Shown here: positions 38,832-46,905 of the stretch, in pieces | How positions within the stretch are numbered: the first letter of the stretch is position 1 | How the letters are laid out: every line of letters begins with the position of its first letter | From: Yaniella halotolerans DSM 15476 | GTDB lineage: Bacteria > Actinomycetota > Actinomycetes > Actinomycetales > Micrococcaceae | Reading direction: 5' to 3' | Length of the DNA stretch: 64,000 nt | Assembly: GCF_000420805.1 (NCBI RefSeq) | Contig: NZ_ATVQ01000003.1 | Location: 1-64,000, forward strand | Notes under the pieces: model-generated | The model's database searches: none | What the model saw: only the letters and a program-made list of their open reading frames with translations | Told to the model about the DNA's origin: nothing | Translations under genes and position numbers: made by a program

Positions 38832-40427
38832 GTGATGACTACACCCCAAAACGCCACCGTTTCTGCTCAAGACACCGTCATCGTTGTGGACTACGGTTCA
38901 GACGACGCCCAACTCCTCGCTCGCCGCATTCGCGAAGCAAAAGTCTATTCGGAAGTGCACTCCTACACCTCCGGAGCCGACGCCATTCTCGGTGCACAGC
39001 CTGCAGCCCTGGTGCTTGCGGCTCGTTCCACGGTCACCGAAGACCTCCCGGAGATTGACCCGAAACTCTTGAACGCCGGGATTCCTGTACTGGCCATTGG
39101 TGGCGGCTTCCTGGCCATGACCCAAGCACTGGGTGGCACCGTGACACTCGATGCAGTCTCCAAAGAAGTCCTGTCCCTCGATACCGTCGACGATAATTCC
39201 ACGTTGTTTTCCGGCCAGCCGGCGACACAAGACGTGGCTACCAACCACGCTCACGTTATCACCGAGCCAAGCCAAGGTTTCGTGGTAACCGCCTCGCACG
39301 CTGCCATGCCGGTCGCAGCAGCCGAGCATCCGGAACAGCAGCTCTATGGCGTGCTGTGGAATCCCGGAGCACAGGATTCCACCCACGGTCAAGCCACCAT
39401 CAAGAACTTCCTGTTCATCGCCGCAGACCTGTCACCGCACTGGTCCGTCGAACAGGTCATCGAACAACAGGTTGCAAAGATTCGCGAGCAAATCGGTGAC
39501 AAGCGTGCACTGGTAGGACTCTCGGGTGGGGTTGACTCAGCCGTGGCAGCAGCCCTGGTACAGCGTGCCGTGGGCGATCAGCTGACCGCGGTGTATGTGA
39601 ACCACGGACTGATGCGCAAAGACGAGTCGGTAGAAATCGAACAGGCATTTGGGGCCTCCACCGGCGGCGCCAAATTGATCATGGTGGATGCCGAGGAAGA
39701 ATTCTTATCCGCACTGGACGGGGTGTCTGACCCGGAGGCTAAACGCAAGATCATCGGCGAACACTTCATTCGTACCTTCGAACGTGCACAAGCTGAAATC
39801 GTTGCGAAATCAGCCAATGATCCCAACGCGACCGATGTGCAGTTCTTGGTGCAAGGCACCGTCTATCCGGATGTCATCGAATCCGGTGACGCCGATGGTT
39901 CCAAAGTCATCAAATCCCACCACAACGTGGGCGGCTTACCCGAGGACATCGAATTTGAACTCGTGGAACCGTTGCGCCAGCTTTTCAAAGATGAAGTTCG
40001 GACCGTGGGCACAAAGCTTGGTCTGCCAGATGAGATCGTGTGGCGTCAACCATTCCCCGGACCCGGTCTTGGTATTCGTATCGTCGGTGCCGTCTCTAAA
40101 GAACGACTAGATCTGTTGCGCGAAGCTGACGCAATTGTGCGAGAAGAACTCACCGCATCAGGCCTTGACCGTGAGATCTGGCAATCACCCGTCGTCTTGC
40201 TTGCCGATGTACGCTCGGTCGGTGTTAACGACGGTGGACGTACCTACGGTCACCCCGTTGTATTGCGTCCAGTCCTATCCGAAGATGCCATGACCGCACG
40301 ATTTGCGCGTATTCCATATGACATCCTGGATCGTATTTCACAGCGCATCACCGAAGAGGTGGACGGAATCAACCGCGTGGTGCTGGACATTACCGGCAAA
40401 CCACCGGGAACTATCGAGTGGGAATAA
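38832..40427 (+). CDS. guaA: GMP synthase with degenerate glutaminase domain
   Basis: GuaA aminates XMP to GMP. The C-terminal ATP-pyrophosphatase half is intact: Ser-Gly-Gly-Val-Asp-Ser, Gln-Gly-Thr-x-Tyr-Pro-Asp, Pro-Phe-Pro-Gly-Pro-Gly-Leu, and the end Lys-Pro-Pro-Gly-Thr-Ile-Glu-Trp-Glu. The N-terminal class I glutamine amidotransferase half (about 1-195) keeps the fold-level pattern (Val-Val-Asp-Tyr-Gly) but lacks its catalytic residues. Where the family has Gly-Ile-Cys-Tyr-Gly-Phe this protein reads Ala-Ile-Gly-Gly-Gly-Phe (Cys to Gly90). Where the family has Trp-His-Pro-Glu it reads Trp-Asn-Pro-Gly (His to Asn177, Glu to Gly179). The Ser-Gly-Gly-Pro loop is Ala-Ala-Arg-Ser. It probably uses free ammonia or ammonia from another protein. 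531 residues from GTG 38832, or ATG three bases on. Confidence 0.93.
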   Translation: MMTTPQNATVSAQDTVIVVDYGSDDAQLLARRIREAKVYSEVHSYTSGADAILGAQPAALVLAARSTVTEDLPEIDPKLLNAGIPVLAIGGGFLAMTQALGGTVTLDAVSKEVLSLDTVDDNSTLFSGQPATQDVATNHAHVITEPSQGFVVTASHAAMPVAAAEHPEQQLYGVLWNPGAQDSTHGQATIKNFLFIAADLSPHWSVEQVIEQQVAKIREQIGDKRALVGLSGGVDSAVAAALVQRAVGDQLTAVYVNHGLMRKDESVEIEQAFGASTGGAKLIMVDAEEEFLSALDGVSDPEAKRKIIGEHFIRTFERAQAEIVAKSANDPNATDVQFLVQGTVYPDVIESGDADGSKVIKSHHNVGGLPEDIEFELVEPLRQLFKDEVRTVGTKLGLPDEIVWRQPFPGPGLGIRIVGAVSKERLDLLREADAIVREELTASGLDREIWQSPVVLLADVRSVGVNDGGRTYGHPVVLRPVLSEDAMTARFARIPYDILDRISQRITEEVDGINRVVLDITGKPPGTIEWE

Positions 40428-40431
40428 GTTT

Positions 40432-40451
40432 CCGGCTCCCGGGGCCGGTTT
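40432..40451 (+). terminator. Possible terminator after guaA
   Basis: CCGGC 40432-40436 pairs with GCCGG 40444-40448 around a 7-nt loop, followed by TTTA. Short stem, so moderate support. Confidence 0.4.
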
Positions 40452-40489
40452 ATGTGGTGTGGCAACGCGAAACTCAGCCGTATTGGTAC

Positions 40490-40495
40490 TAGAGT
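40490..40495 (+). promoter_or_regulatory. -10 box TAGAGT before the helicase-like gene
   Basis: TAGAGT ends seven bases before a GTG at 40503, which would be both the transcription start and a possible leaderless start. The ribosome-site-preceded GTG at 40536 lies 33 nt further on. Confidence 0.4.
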
Positions 40496-40535
40496 CAGGT
40501 AGGTGCAACCTGTATCAACCACAGGAAGGATGAGC

Positions 40536-43500
40536 GTGAGCCGCGATAAACAAGACGTCGACTACGACGATACAACGCTGTCTGCCGAAGACGTTGACAC
40601 GAGTATCGAAGTGGCTGCAACCGAAGCCCCGATTGTCGAGGAGGCTGACGTCGCGGAAGACGATGGCGCAGTGGATCCTGTGGAGGTTGCTGATTACGAC
40701 TTTTCCCGGTGGTTAGCTGAGATCGCGACCGGAACCGAATCCGACACCATGTTGCGGTATGCGCCCACCCGGTCGAATTCGATTGACGTCACGCACTCCC
40801 AGCCCAGTGGGCTCACGCAATTCTTATCCGCACGTCGGACCCGGTTGACCACACTGTTGCGCGATCAACCCGAAATGCAGCGCAGTATTGACACGGCCGA
40901 GGCCATTGATACCAAAGTTCAAGAGTTGCTGGCAGACCGTGGCATTAACGTCGGCTATCTTGCAGCCGGACTGGCCACCTGGCGTGCTACCGAAGATGGC
41001 GTCAACCAGCAAATGTCGGCCCCCGTGCTTCTGGCGCCCATTCGGTTGGCTGCTCGACCTAATCGCGACGACTACGATATCCAGATCACCGGCCCAGCAC
41101 GTCTCAACCCGGCACTGGTGCGCTTCTTTGAAGACAACTACGGGATCGTCTTAGATCCACAAACCCACGAAGAAGCCGCCTACACCACAGCTAAACTCGA
41201 ACCGCTGCCCACGCTTGATCTGCTGCGCACCCAGTCATCAAAAGTACGCGGCCTGGTAGTCGAGCACCGGCTACTCATTTCCACGTTTGCAGACCTGTCG
41301 GATACTGCTTCGCGAGAAGTCGTCAACACCGACCATGACGTCATTACCGCCCTGTATGAAGTCGGTGCCGGAACCGATGAAGCAGGATATGAAGACGAAG
41401 CCCCCGAACTTACCTTTGAGCCGCTACCACTGGATCAACGCGATCCGGCAGATGAAGTGCTCGTCGTCGACCTCGATGCGTCCCAACAACGCGCGGTCGA
41501 CCACATTGTAGCCGGTGAATCATTGGTCGTCTCAGCGCCGCCGGGCACCGGTCAAACGCAAACCGCAGTGGCGGCTGCAGCAGGCTTAGCCAAAGAAGGT
41601 AAACGCGTGTTGGTCATCGCGGAAAACACCTCGACCCTGGCAGAATTTTCGAACCGGTTAGCTGGGCTCCAACTGGACCCCATGGTCTTTAGCGTGCAAG
41701 CAGACACCGATTCAACGCAAGTCACCAACCAACTGGTGCGCTCCCTGCTATCCGCCGAGCGGGCCAAGGAACCAGCGGTCCGCCGGATTCATGAAACACT
41801 GCGCGATGCGCGCCGCCAACTCGTAGAACACGGTGAATCCCTGCACGAGGTTCGCGAGCGTTGGCAGTGCTCACCGATCCAGGCCATGAATGAACTGGTC
41901 ACCCTCATGAACGCCGACCCGGCACCATCGACGTCGGTGCGGCTGAAACGCTCGGTGTTGGATAGCACCGTAGACCGCGAACAAGTTGCCGAACAGCTGC
42001 GGTATGCCGCAGAGCTGGGAGCATTTGAAGCTTCCTCAACCGAATCACCTTGGTATGGCGCCCGACTACGTAACGTGCACGAGGCCGAGGAAGCGCTCGA
42101 ACTGGCACAGTCTGTCCACGACCAGCTCTCCGATGTCGCACCACGCTTTGAAGCAGCCACCGCGCAGGCTCAGCTGTCGATCGCAGCCAACATCACCGAA
42201 TGGATGGAACAGGTCGAACTGCTGCGCGAAGTTCGCGACACCCTGGACCAATTTACCCCGGATATCTTTGACCGCCCGGTCACCGACCTCATTGCCGCCA
42301 CCGCCACCGGGTCATGGCGCAAACGCAACGGCATCGATATGTCTGCCATGACTCGCACCCGCCTACGGTGGCTTGCTCGCGAATATATCCGCCCGGGTGT
42401 CGATGTGCCGAACCTGCACGAAGCACTGGTCAAAGTACAAGACCAACTGACCTTGTGGAACCAGTGGGCCTCATCCAAGCGCAACCCGGTCATCCCAACC
42501 GGTGTTGAGTCCCTGGCCGCAGATACCAGCCAGCTCTATGAAAACCTCAACCGGCTCCAAGACATGCTGGCGCCAGCCGAGTCAGAAGCAGACCGGTTGA
42601 CCCGACTTGATGCCGGTGACCTCCACGATGTGTTGTCCAAGCTGGTTCAAGACTCCCATACGCTTCATACCCTGCCCGAGCGGACGATCGTCATTGACCA
42701 GCTCACCGAACAGGGTCTTGAGGAACTGCTGGATGATTTCCAGGCCCGCGGTGTCTCATCTGACCAGGTGACCTTAGAACTCGAGGTGTCCTGGTGGCAA
42801 TCAGCCCTAGAAGCCATGGTGTCGGCCGATGAACACCTGGCTGCCACCACGGGTGAACAGTTAGCCCGGTTAGAAGAAGAATTCCGGATCGCCGATACGG
42901 CCCACCGTGAATCTGGACCATCGCGAATCCGCCACAGCCTGGCGACCAGCTGGGAGAAAGCGACTCGAGACTATCCGGACGCCGCCGACTCTCTGCGTCG
43001 CCTCCTGCGCACCGGCGGGGCCAATGTGGAAACCATTCTGAGCATCAACCCCAACTTGCTCCAGCCACTCGTGCCTATCCTGACCACGTCGCCGCTCACC
43101 CTGGCGGAGCTGCCACCATCGGTTACCTTCGACACCGTGTTAGTCCTCGACTCCGAAACCATCGGATTGGCCACCGGTCTTGGCGCGATCTCGCGTGCCG
43201 ACCAGGTCGTTGCTTTTGGGGACGCAGTCTCGGGCCGACCCGTCGGATTCCAGGTCTCAATCGACCCCACCGCGCGTCCATCCCACCCTCGACAGGCCGA
43301 ATCTGTCCACCGTGCTCTGACCCGTGTGCTGCCGGTGGTCCCGTTGCATTTCTTGCACCGCGGCATCAACCGGTATCTGGCGCGAACCCTGGGTGAGCAG
43401 TTGTATGACGGTCGACTTGACCGGGCACCAACACCACAAGAAGTTGCCACCAGCTCGCAAACCGGCATGTCGGTCGAATACCTCACCGAATCAGGTAGCC

Positions 43501-44435
43501 CGGGCATGGGCGACGACGGTGTGGAATCCACAACCGCCGAAGTCACCCGCACCGTTGATGCGGTCTTTGAACACTTCCGGGATCATCCGGAACGTTCCCT
43601 GGCCGTCATCGCCGCCAATGGGGCTCACGCGCGTCGCATCGCCGAATCCATCCGGTACAACCTGCCAAATCATCGGTGGGCAGCCAAGTTCTTTAGTGCT
43701 GAGACCTCGCCCAGTGGTGAAGCCTTCGTGGTCGCGCCAATGGAGCGTGCACACGGCATCGTGGCCGACCATGTGATCTTCACACTCGGTTATGGTCGCA
43801 CAGCCAACGGCAAAGTCATTCACCACTTCGGGCCGCTCTCCGAGCAGCACGGCGTGGAATACTATGCCACCAGCTTCACGCGAGCCCGTCAGCACATTCA
43901 GGTGTTTACCGCAATCCACCCGCATGAGGTCAACTTCGATAACCTCATGTCGGGTGCGTATTACTTCTGGGATTTGCTGGTCAATTTGCCAACCGACCCA
44001 GCGCAGCCCGGGGACCCAACGGCCGGTGAAGCCCTCGATCATCTCACCGATGACTTCGTGCAACACCTTGCCGAACGTGGAGCAGCCTACAACTTCGACA
44101 CCCACGAATTCACGGACCTGTTGCTCTACACACCGAGCAAACACCGGCCAACATTCCACTCGGAGACCTACCAGCCAATTGCCGTTGCCTATGATGGCTC
44201 ACCGCGACACGATCAAGCATCCGTGCGTAGTCGAACACGCACCATCCCGGCACAACTGGAACATCTCGGCTGGCAGAACGAAACCCTGTGGGCGATTGAT
44301 GTGTTTACCGACCCGATCAGTATTACCGATACTTTCGCCGACAAGCTGCAGCTCGACCCACGTGCAGCATCCACAAGCGATACGCAGGCTGAACCGGACT
44401 CCGATGCAACCGCTGACAGTGATCCTGAAGCCTAA
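40536..44435 (+). CDS. Very large superfamily 1 helicase-like protein with altered Walker A
   Basis: 1299 residues (1310 if started at the GTG at 40503). An acidic N-terminal stretch of about 60 residues leads into a DUF4011-like region, then a P-loop reading Ala-Pro-Pro-Gly-Thr-Gly-Gln-Thr-Gln-Thr at about residue 334, where the usual Lys is Gln. A long helical insert follows, then a degenerate Walker B (Val-Leu-Val-Leu-Asp-Ser-Glu) and a C-terminal helicase-like lobe. That lobe has Val-Ile-Phe-Thr-Leu-Gly-Tyr-Gly and Thr-Arg-Ala-Arg-Gln, matching motifs V and VI of DNA2/NAM7-type helicases. Start chosen at GTG 40536 for its AGGAAGG site. Cellular role unknown; nucleic-acid remodelling is a family-level inference. 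Confidence 0.8.
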   Translation: MSRDKQDVDYDDTTLSAEDVDTSIEVAATEAPIVEEADVAEDDGAVDPVEVADYDFSRWLAEIATGTESDTMLRYAPTRSNSIDVTHSQPSGLTQFLSARRTRLTTLLRDQPEMQRSIDTAEAIDTKVQELLADRGINVGYLAAGLATWRATEDGVNQQMSAPVLLAPIRLAARPNRDDYDIQITGPARLNPALVRFFEDNYGIVLDPQTHEEAAYTTAKLEPLPTLDLLRTQSSKVRGLVVEHRLLISTFADLSDTASREVVNTDHDVITALYEVGAGTDEAGYEDEAPELTFEPLPLDQRDPADEVLVVDLDASQQRAVDHIVAGESLVVSAPPGTGQTQTAVAAAAGLAKEGKRVLVIAENTSTLAEFSNRLAGLQLDPMVFSVQADTDSTQVTNQLVRSLLSAERAKEPAVRRIHETLRDARRQLVEHGESLHEVRERWQCSPIQAMNELVTLMNADPAPSTSVRLKRSVLDSTVDREQVAEQLRYAAELGAFEASSTESPWYGARLRNVHEAEEALELAQSVHDQLSDVAPRFEAATAQAQLSIAANITEWMEQVELLREVRDTLDQFTPDIFDRPVTDLIAATATGSWRKRNGIDMSAMTRTRLRWLAREYIRPGVDVPNLHEALVKVQDQLTLWNQWASSKRNPVIPTGVESLAADTSQLYENLNRLQDMLAPAESEADRLTRLDAGDLHDVLSKLVQDSHTLHTLPERTIVIDQLTEQGLEELLDDFQARGVSSDQVTLELEVSWWQSALEAMVSADEHLAATTGEQLARLEEEFRIADTAHRESGPSRIRHSLATSWEKATRDYPDAADSLRRLLRTGGANVETILSINPNLLQPLVPILTTSPLTLAELPPSVTFDTVLVLDSETIGLATGLGAISRADQVVAFGDAVSGRPVGFQVSIDPTARPSHPRQAESVHRALTRVLPVVPLHFLHRGINRYLARTLGEQLYDGRLDRAPTPQEVATSSQTGMSVEYLTESGSPGMGDDGVESTTAEVTRTVDAVFEHFRDHPERSLAVIAANGAHARRIAESIRYNLPNHRWAAKFFSAETSPSGEAFVVAPMERAHGIVADHVIFTLGYGRTANGKVIHHFGPLSEQHGVEYYATSFTRARQHIQVFTAIHPHEVNFDNLMSGAYYFWDLLVNLPTDPAQPGDPTAGEALDHLTDDFVQHLAERGAAYNFDTHEFTDLLLYTPSKHRPTFHSETYQPIAVAYDGSPRHDQASVRSRTRTIPAQLEHLGWQNETLWAIDVFTDPISITDTFADKLQLDPRAASTSDTQAEPDSDATADSDPEA

Positions 44436-44440
44436 CCCCC

Positions 44441-44665
44441 ATGGGTAAACGCGCTGAGCAACCCGAGAGCGGTAACAAGCGTCAGGACGGTGGCAAAAAG
44501 CGACGGGGGAGTCGACGAGTCACCGTTGCCGGTACCGGCCCCCAGTCTGCCACCGGGCCCGAACCGCGCATCGAATCCATCGAGCCACAGCCCAAGCCGT
44601 CGAAGGACCGCCAGCTGACGGAACGAGAACGCTGGATGCTAGAGCAGCGGCCTCCGCACTATTAA
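44441..44665 (+). CDS. Small basic hypothetical protein, partner of the helicase-like gene
   Basis: 74 residues, rich in Lys, Arg, Gly and Pro in the first two thirds and apparently disordered. It ends in a defined Leu-Thr-Glu-Arg-Glu-Arg-Trp-Met-Leu-Glu-Gln-Arg-Pro-Pro-His-Tyr motif. It begins 5 nt after the helicase-like stop, so it is cotranscribed. The compact conserved-looking tail suggests a short peptide that binds a protein partner. It shares its stop region with the convergent cyclo-ligase gene (4-nt overlap). Confidence 0.65.
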   Translation: MGKRAEQPESGNKRQDGGKKRRGSRRVTVAGTGPQSATGPEPRIESIEPQPKPSKDRQLTERERWMLEQRPPHY

Positions 44666-45279
44666 ACCCAGACGATACCGTTTGCTGCGGTGGCGACCGC
44701 CTGAACCGGTAGATCGTGGTCTTCGATGGGGAAAGCTTCCGCGTCTGCTGCAAAGAACTCGTGATCAAAGAGCGGTGTCACCAACAACGGGACATCATCG
44801 GCAATTTTTGGCAAGGCCTCCAGGAGCCGGTCGTAATAGCCACCGCCCTTACCCAACCGATACCCGGCGGTGTCAGCAGCTAGTGCCGGAACGAAGATCA
44901 CGTCGGCATCAGCCACCACCTCGGGACCAAAACGCTCACCGGTGGGCTCCTGTATCGGACCTAGCTTCGACTGCTCCATCGGAACCTGTGGGTACCACTG
45001 CGTCCACGACATCGAACGATCAGCATTCGAAATCGGCACCCAAATCTCCACGCCATCCGCATGCAGCGCATGCATCACCGGATCGGTATCTGGTTCCGTG
45101 CCAAACTTAATCGTCAACGCAACCTTCTTGGCAAACCGACTGGCGGCGTCGAGCCCGCGATACCAGTCCAAGAGCTGTTCAGAGAGACTTTCGGATTGGC
45201 GCTGACGCTCCTCAGGTCCAAGTTCCTTGCGTTGGCTAAAGAACTGACGACGGAGCTCATCCTTGGTTTCAAGAGACAT
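44662..45279 (-). CDS. 5-formyltetrahydrofolate cyclo-ligase
   Basis: Converts 5-formyl-THF to 5,10-methenyl-THF with ATP, returning a storage folate to the one-carbon pool. 205 residues from ATG 45279. The N-terminal Arg-Arg-Gln-Phe-Phe-Ser-Gln-Arg-Lys and the ATP-binding Gly-Lys-Gly-Gly-Gly-Tyr-Tyr-Asp-Arg near residue 150 are diagnostic. The frame extends upstream to 45390 but without a ribosome site and through the divergent gene's promoter. A CACAAT six bases upstream suggests a leaderless transcript. Confidence 0.92.
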   Translation of the reverse strand: MSLETKDELRRQFFSQRKELGPEERQRQSESLSEQLLDWYRGLDAASRFAKKVALTIKFGTEPDTDPVMHALHADGVEIWVPISNADRSMSWTQWYPQVPMEQSKLGPIQEPTGERFGPEVVADADVIFVPALAADTAGYRLGKGGGYYDRLLEALPKIADDVPLLVTPLFDHEFFAADAEAFPIEDHDLPVQAVATAANGIVWV

Positions 45280-45337
45280 AATCTTATTGTGACACCGGGG
45301 ACACAACATGCAAACAGACGATGCGCGCCCAACGACA

Positions 45338-45343
45338 TACAAT
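45338..45343 (+). promoter_or_regulatory. -10 box TACAAT of the acetyltransferase gene
   Basis: TACAAT ends six bases before the ATG at 45350 with no Shine-Dalgarno, so the message is probably leaderless. The divergent cyclo-ligase start is only 71 bp away. Confidence 0.5.
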
Positions 45344-45349
45344 GACCCC

Positions 45350-45970
45350 ATGAAACAATTTTCTGCGCTGCCTACGAGCTGGCCCGTCACGCTGGAACAC
45401 CACCGCGTGATGCTGGCGCCGCTTCGTTACCCCCATCGCAGACAGTGGTATGAAGTGCGCAACCGCAACGCAGCCTGGCTGACCCCGTGGGAGGCCACCG
45501 ATCCACTACGGAATCCTCCCAGCATGACATACGGGGCAATGGTCAGGGCGCACAACCGCGATGGTGCCGCAGGAGTCTCATTCCCGTGGGCCATTTTCTT
45601 CCAAGACGGCCCAGCCGCCCGCCCCGAGCTCGTCGGTCAAATGATTGCCGCCCCGGTGCTGTGGGGATCCATGCGCTCCACCACCTTCGGCTACTGGGTC
45701 GACAAAGAACAGGCCGGAAAAAACATTGTGCCAACCGCTGTGGCACTGGCGGCCGACTACTTGCTGAGCCACGTGGGATTACACCGGATCGAAATCAACA
45801 TCGTCCCCGAAAACGCGCCGTCGATACGCGTCGTTGAAAAACTCGGCTTTCGCTCCGAAGGCATCAGGAAAGACTACATACATATCAACGGTCAATGGCG
45901 TGATCATGCATCATACGCGCTCACCGTCCAGGAAATCCCACCCGGTGGACTCCTCACACGTCTTCCATAG
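45350..45970 (+). CDS. GNAT family N-acetyltransferase (RimJ/RimL-like)
   Basis: 206 residues from ATG 45350. The fold signals are an Arg-x-x-Trp-Tyr-Glu-Val-Arg-Asn-Arg-Asn segment, the acetyl-CoA region Gly-Tyr-Trp-Val-Asp-Lys-Glu, and His-Arg-Ile-Glu-Ile-Asn-Ile-x-Pro-Glu-Asn with a later Leu-Gly-Phe-Arg-x-Glu-Gly-Ile-Arg-Lys-Asp-Tyr, all typical of RimJ/RimL-like enzymes that acetylate protein N-termini. Target unknown. An in-frame ATG at 45308 would lie upstream of the -10 box. Confidence 0.88.
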   Translation: MKQFSALPTSWPVTLEHHRVMLAPLRYPHRRQWYEVRNRNAAWLTPWEATDPLRNPPSMTYGAMVRAHNRDGAAGVSFPWAIFFQDGPAARPELVGQMIAAPVLWGSMRSTTFGYWVDKEQAGKNIVPTAVALAADYLLSHVGLHRIEINIVPENAPSIRVVEKLGFRSEGIRKDYIHINGQWRDHASYALTVQEIPPGGLLTRLP

Positions 45971-46050
45971 AGCATCCTCATAGCTGAAACCTGGCAACAC
46001 ACGACCAGAAAGCCGCCAACTTCGGGTTGACCCGGTATATCGTAAAGATC

Positions 46051-46893
46051 GTGGACAACCGTATCCGAGAGCTTGAAGAGACCTTAGCCGCTACGCTCGG
46101 ATTCCTGCCCGAAATCGATATCGCAACGTCTGTTGTCGTTGCTGTCGTTGTTGTAGTCGGCTTAGTGATCCTTGCACGTCGACCGGATGTCACACAACGG
46201 GCTCGAAAGAGTCGCGAATCCCGCCAACGAAGGAAAGCCATGCAATCTTCCCCCTCTTCGACCACCTCCGGTGGCACTGGATTCTCAATTCGCTGGGGCC
46301 GGCTCGCAATCTTCGGCATCGGTGTCATCGCACTGCTGGTTGCCGTCATTTGCTTTATCGCCGGTCTCTTTGGTGCAGCTACGTGGGTCACCGCTGGCAT
46401 CAGCGTGCTGATCACCGCCGCAAGCTATGGCGCACTCCGTGGCCTGGCCATCATGGATTCTAAAAAGCGTGCCCGCGAACGCGAGAAACTCAGCCGCTCC
46501 GAAGGTCTCGATGCAACCATCGCGCAATACACCACAGAGGCCAGCCAACAGGACACCTACGTCAACACCAATGACGAAGTATTTGACGTCGCTGATGCCC
46601 CGGCCAAAGAGCATGACGAGCCTGTTGCAGAACCGGTAGCGCAAGAAGAGGCTGCCGCAGAGGCACCAGCACCGGTGCCCGCACGGCAACCGGTCCCGCG
46701 CCCAATGTACCTGGATACTCCGGAAGTGCAGCGTGAAGCACCAGAACCATTGGAAACCCCGCAGGACCCAACACCATCGCGCCAGGTACACCTAAGCGAA
46801 GGGGTCTCCAGCCAGTACCAGGAAAAGATCCAGCAGAAAGCCAACACGCGACTCGACCTCGACAAGGTACTGAACCGTCGCCGCGCCATGTGA
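46051..46893 (+). CDS. Two-helix membrane protein with long acidic, Pro/Ala-rich tail
   Basis: 280 residues if started at GTG 46051 (TATCGT ends 7 nt upstream); TTG 46027 is the alternative. A short N-terminus leads to a very hydrophobic Val-rich helix (about 26-42), a basic Arg-rich loop, two further helices (about 85-110 and 115-135), a basic stop-transfer, then a disordered Glu/Ala/Pro tail ending in a basic Arg-Arg-Arg-Ala-Met. I do not recognise the family. The next gene starts 12 nt after its stop, suggesting an operon. Confidence 0.65.
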   Translation: MDNRIRELEETLAATLGFLPEIDIATSVVVAVVVVVGLVILARRPDVTQRARKSRESRQRRKAMQSSPSSTTSGGTGFSIRWGRLAIFGIGVIALLVAVICFIAGLFGAATWVTAGISVLITAASYGALRGLAIMDSKKRAREREKLSRSEGLDATIAQYTTEASQQDTYVNTNDEVFDVADAPAKEHDEPVAEPVAQEEAAAEAPAPVPARQPVPRPMYLDTPEVQREAPEPLETPQDPTPSRQVHLSEGVSSQYQEKIQQKANTRLDLDKVLNRRRAM

Positions 46894-46905
46894 GGTCAGA
46901 CAACC

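Noticed and set aside
43491-44159. 222-codon antisense reading in the helicase-like gene
   Set aside because: Entirely inside a gene with strong coding features on the plus strand; no ribosome site or homology signal.
46027-46050. TTG start 24 bases upstream for the two-helix membrane protein
   Set aside because: No ribosome site; GTG 46051 fits the -10-N7-start pattern seen at other genes, though the choice is not certain.
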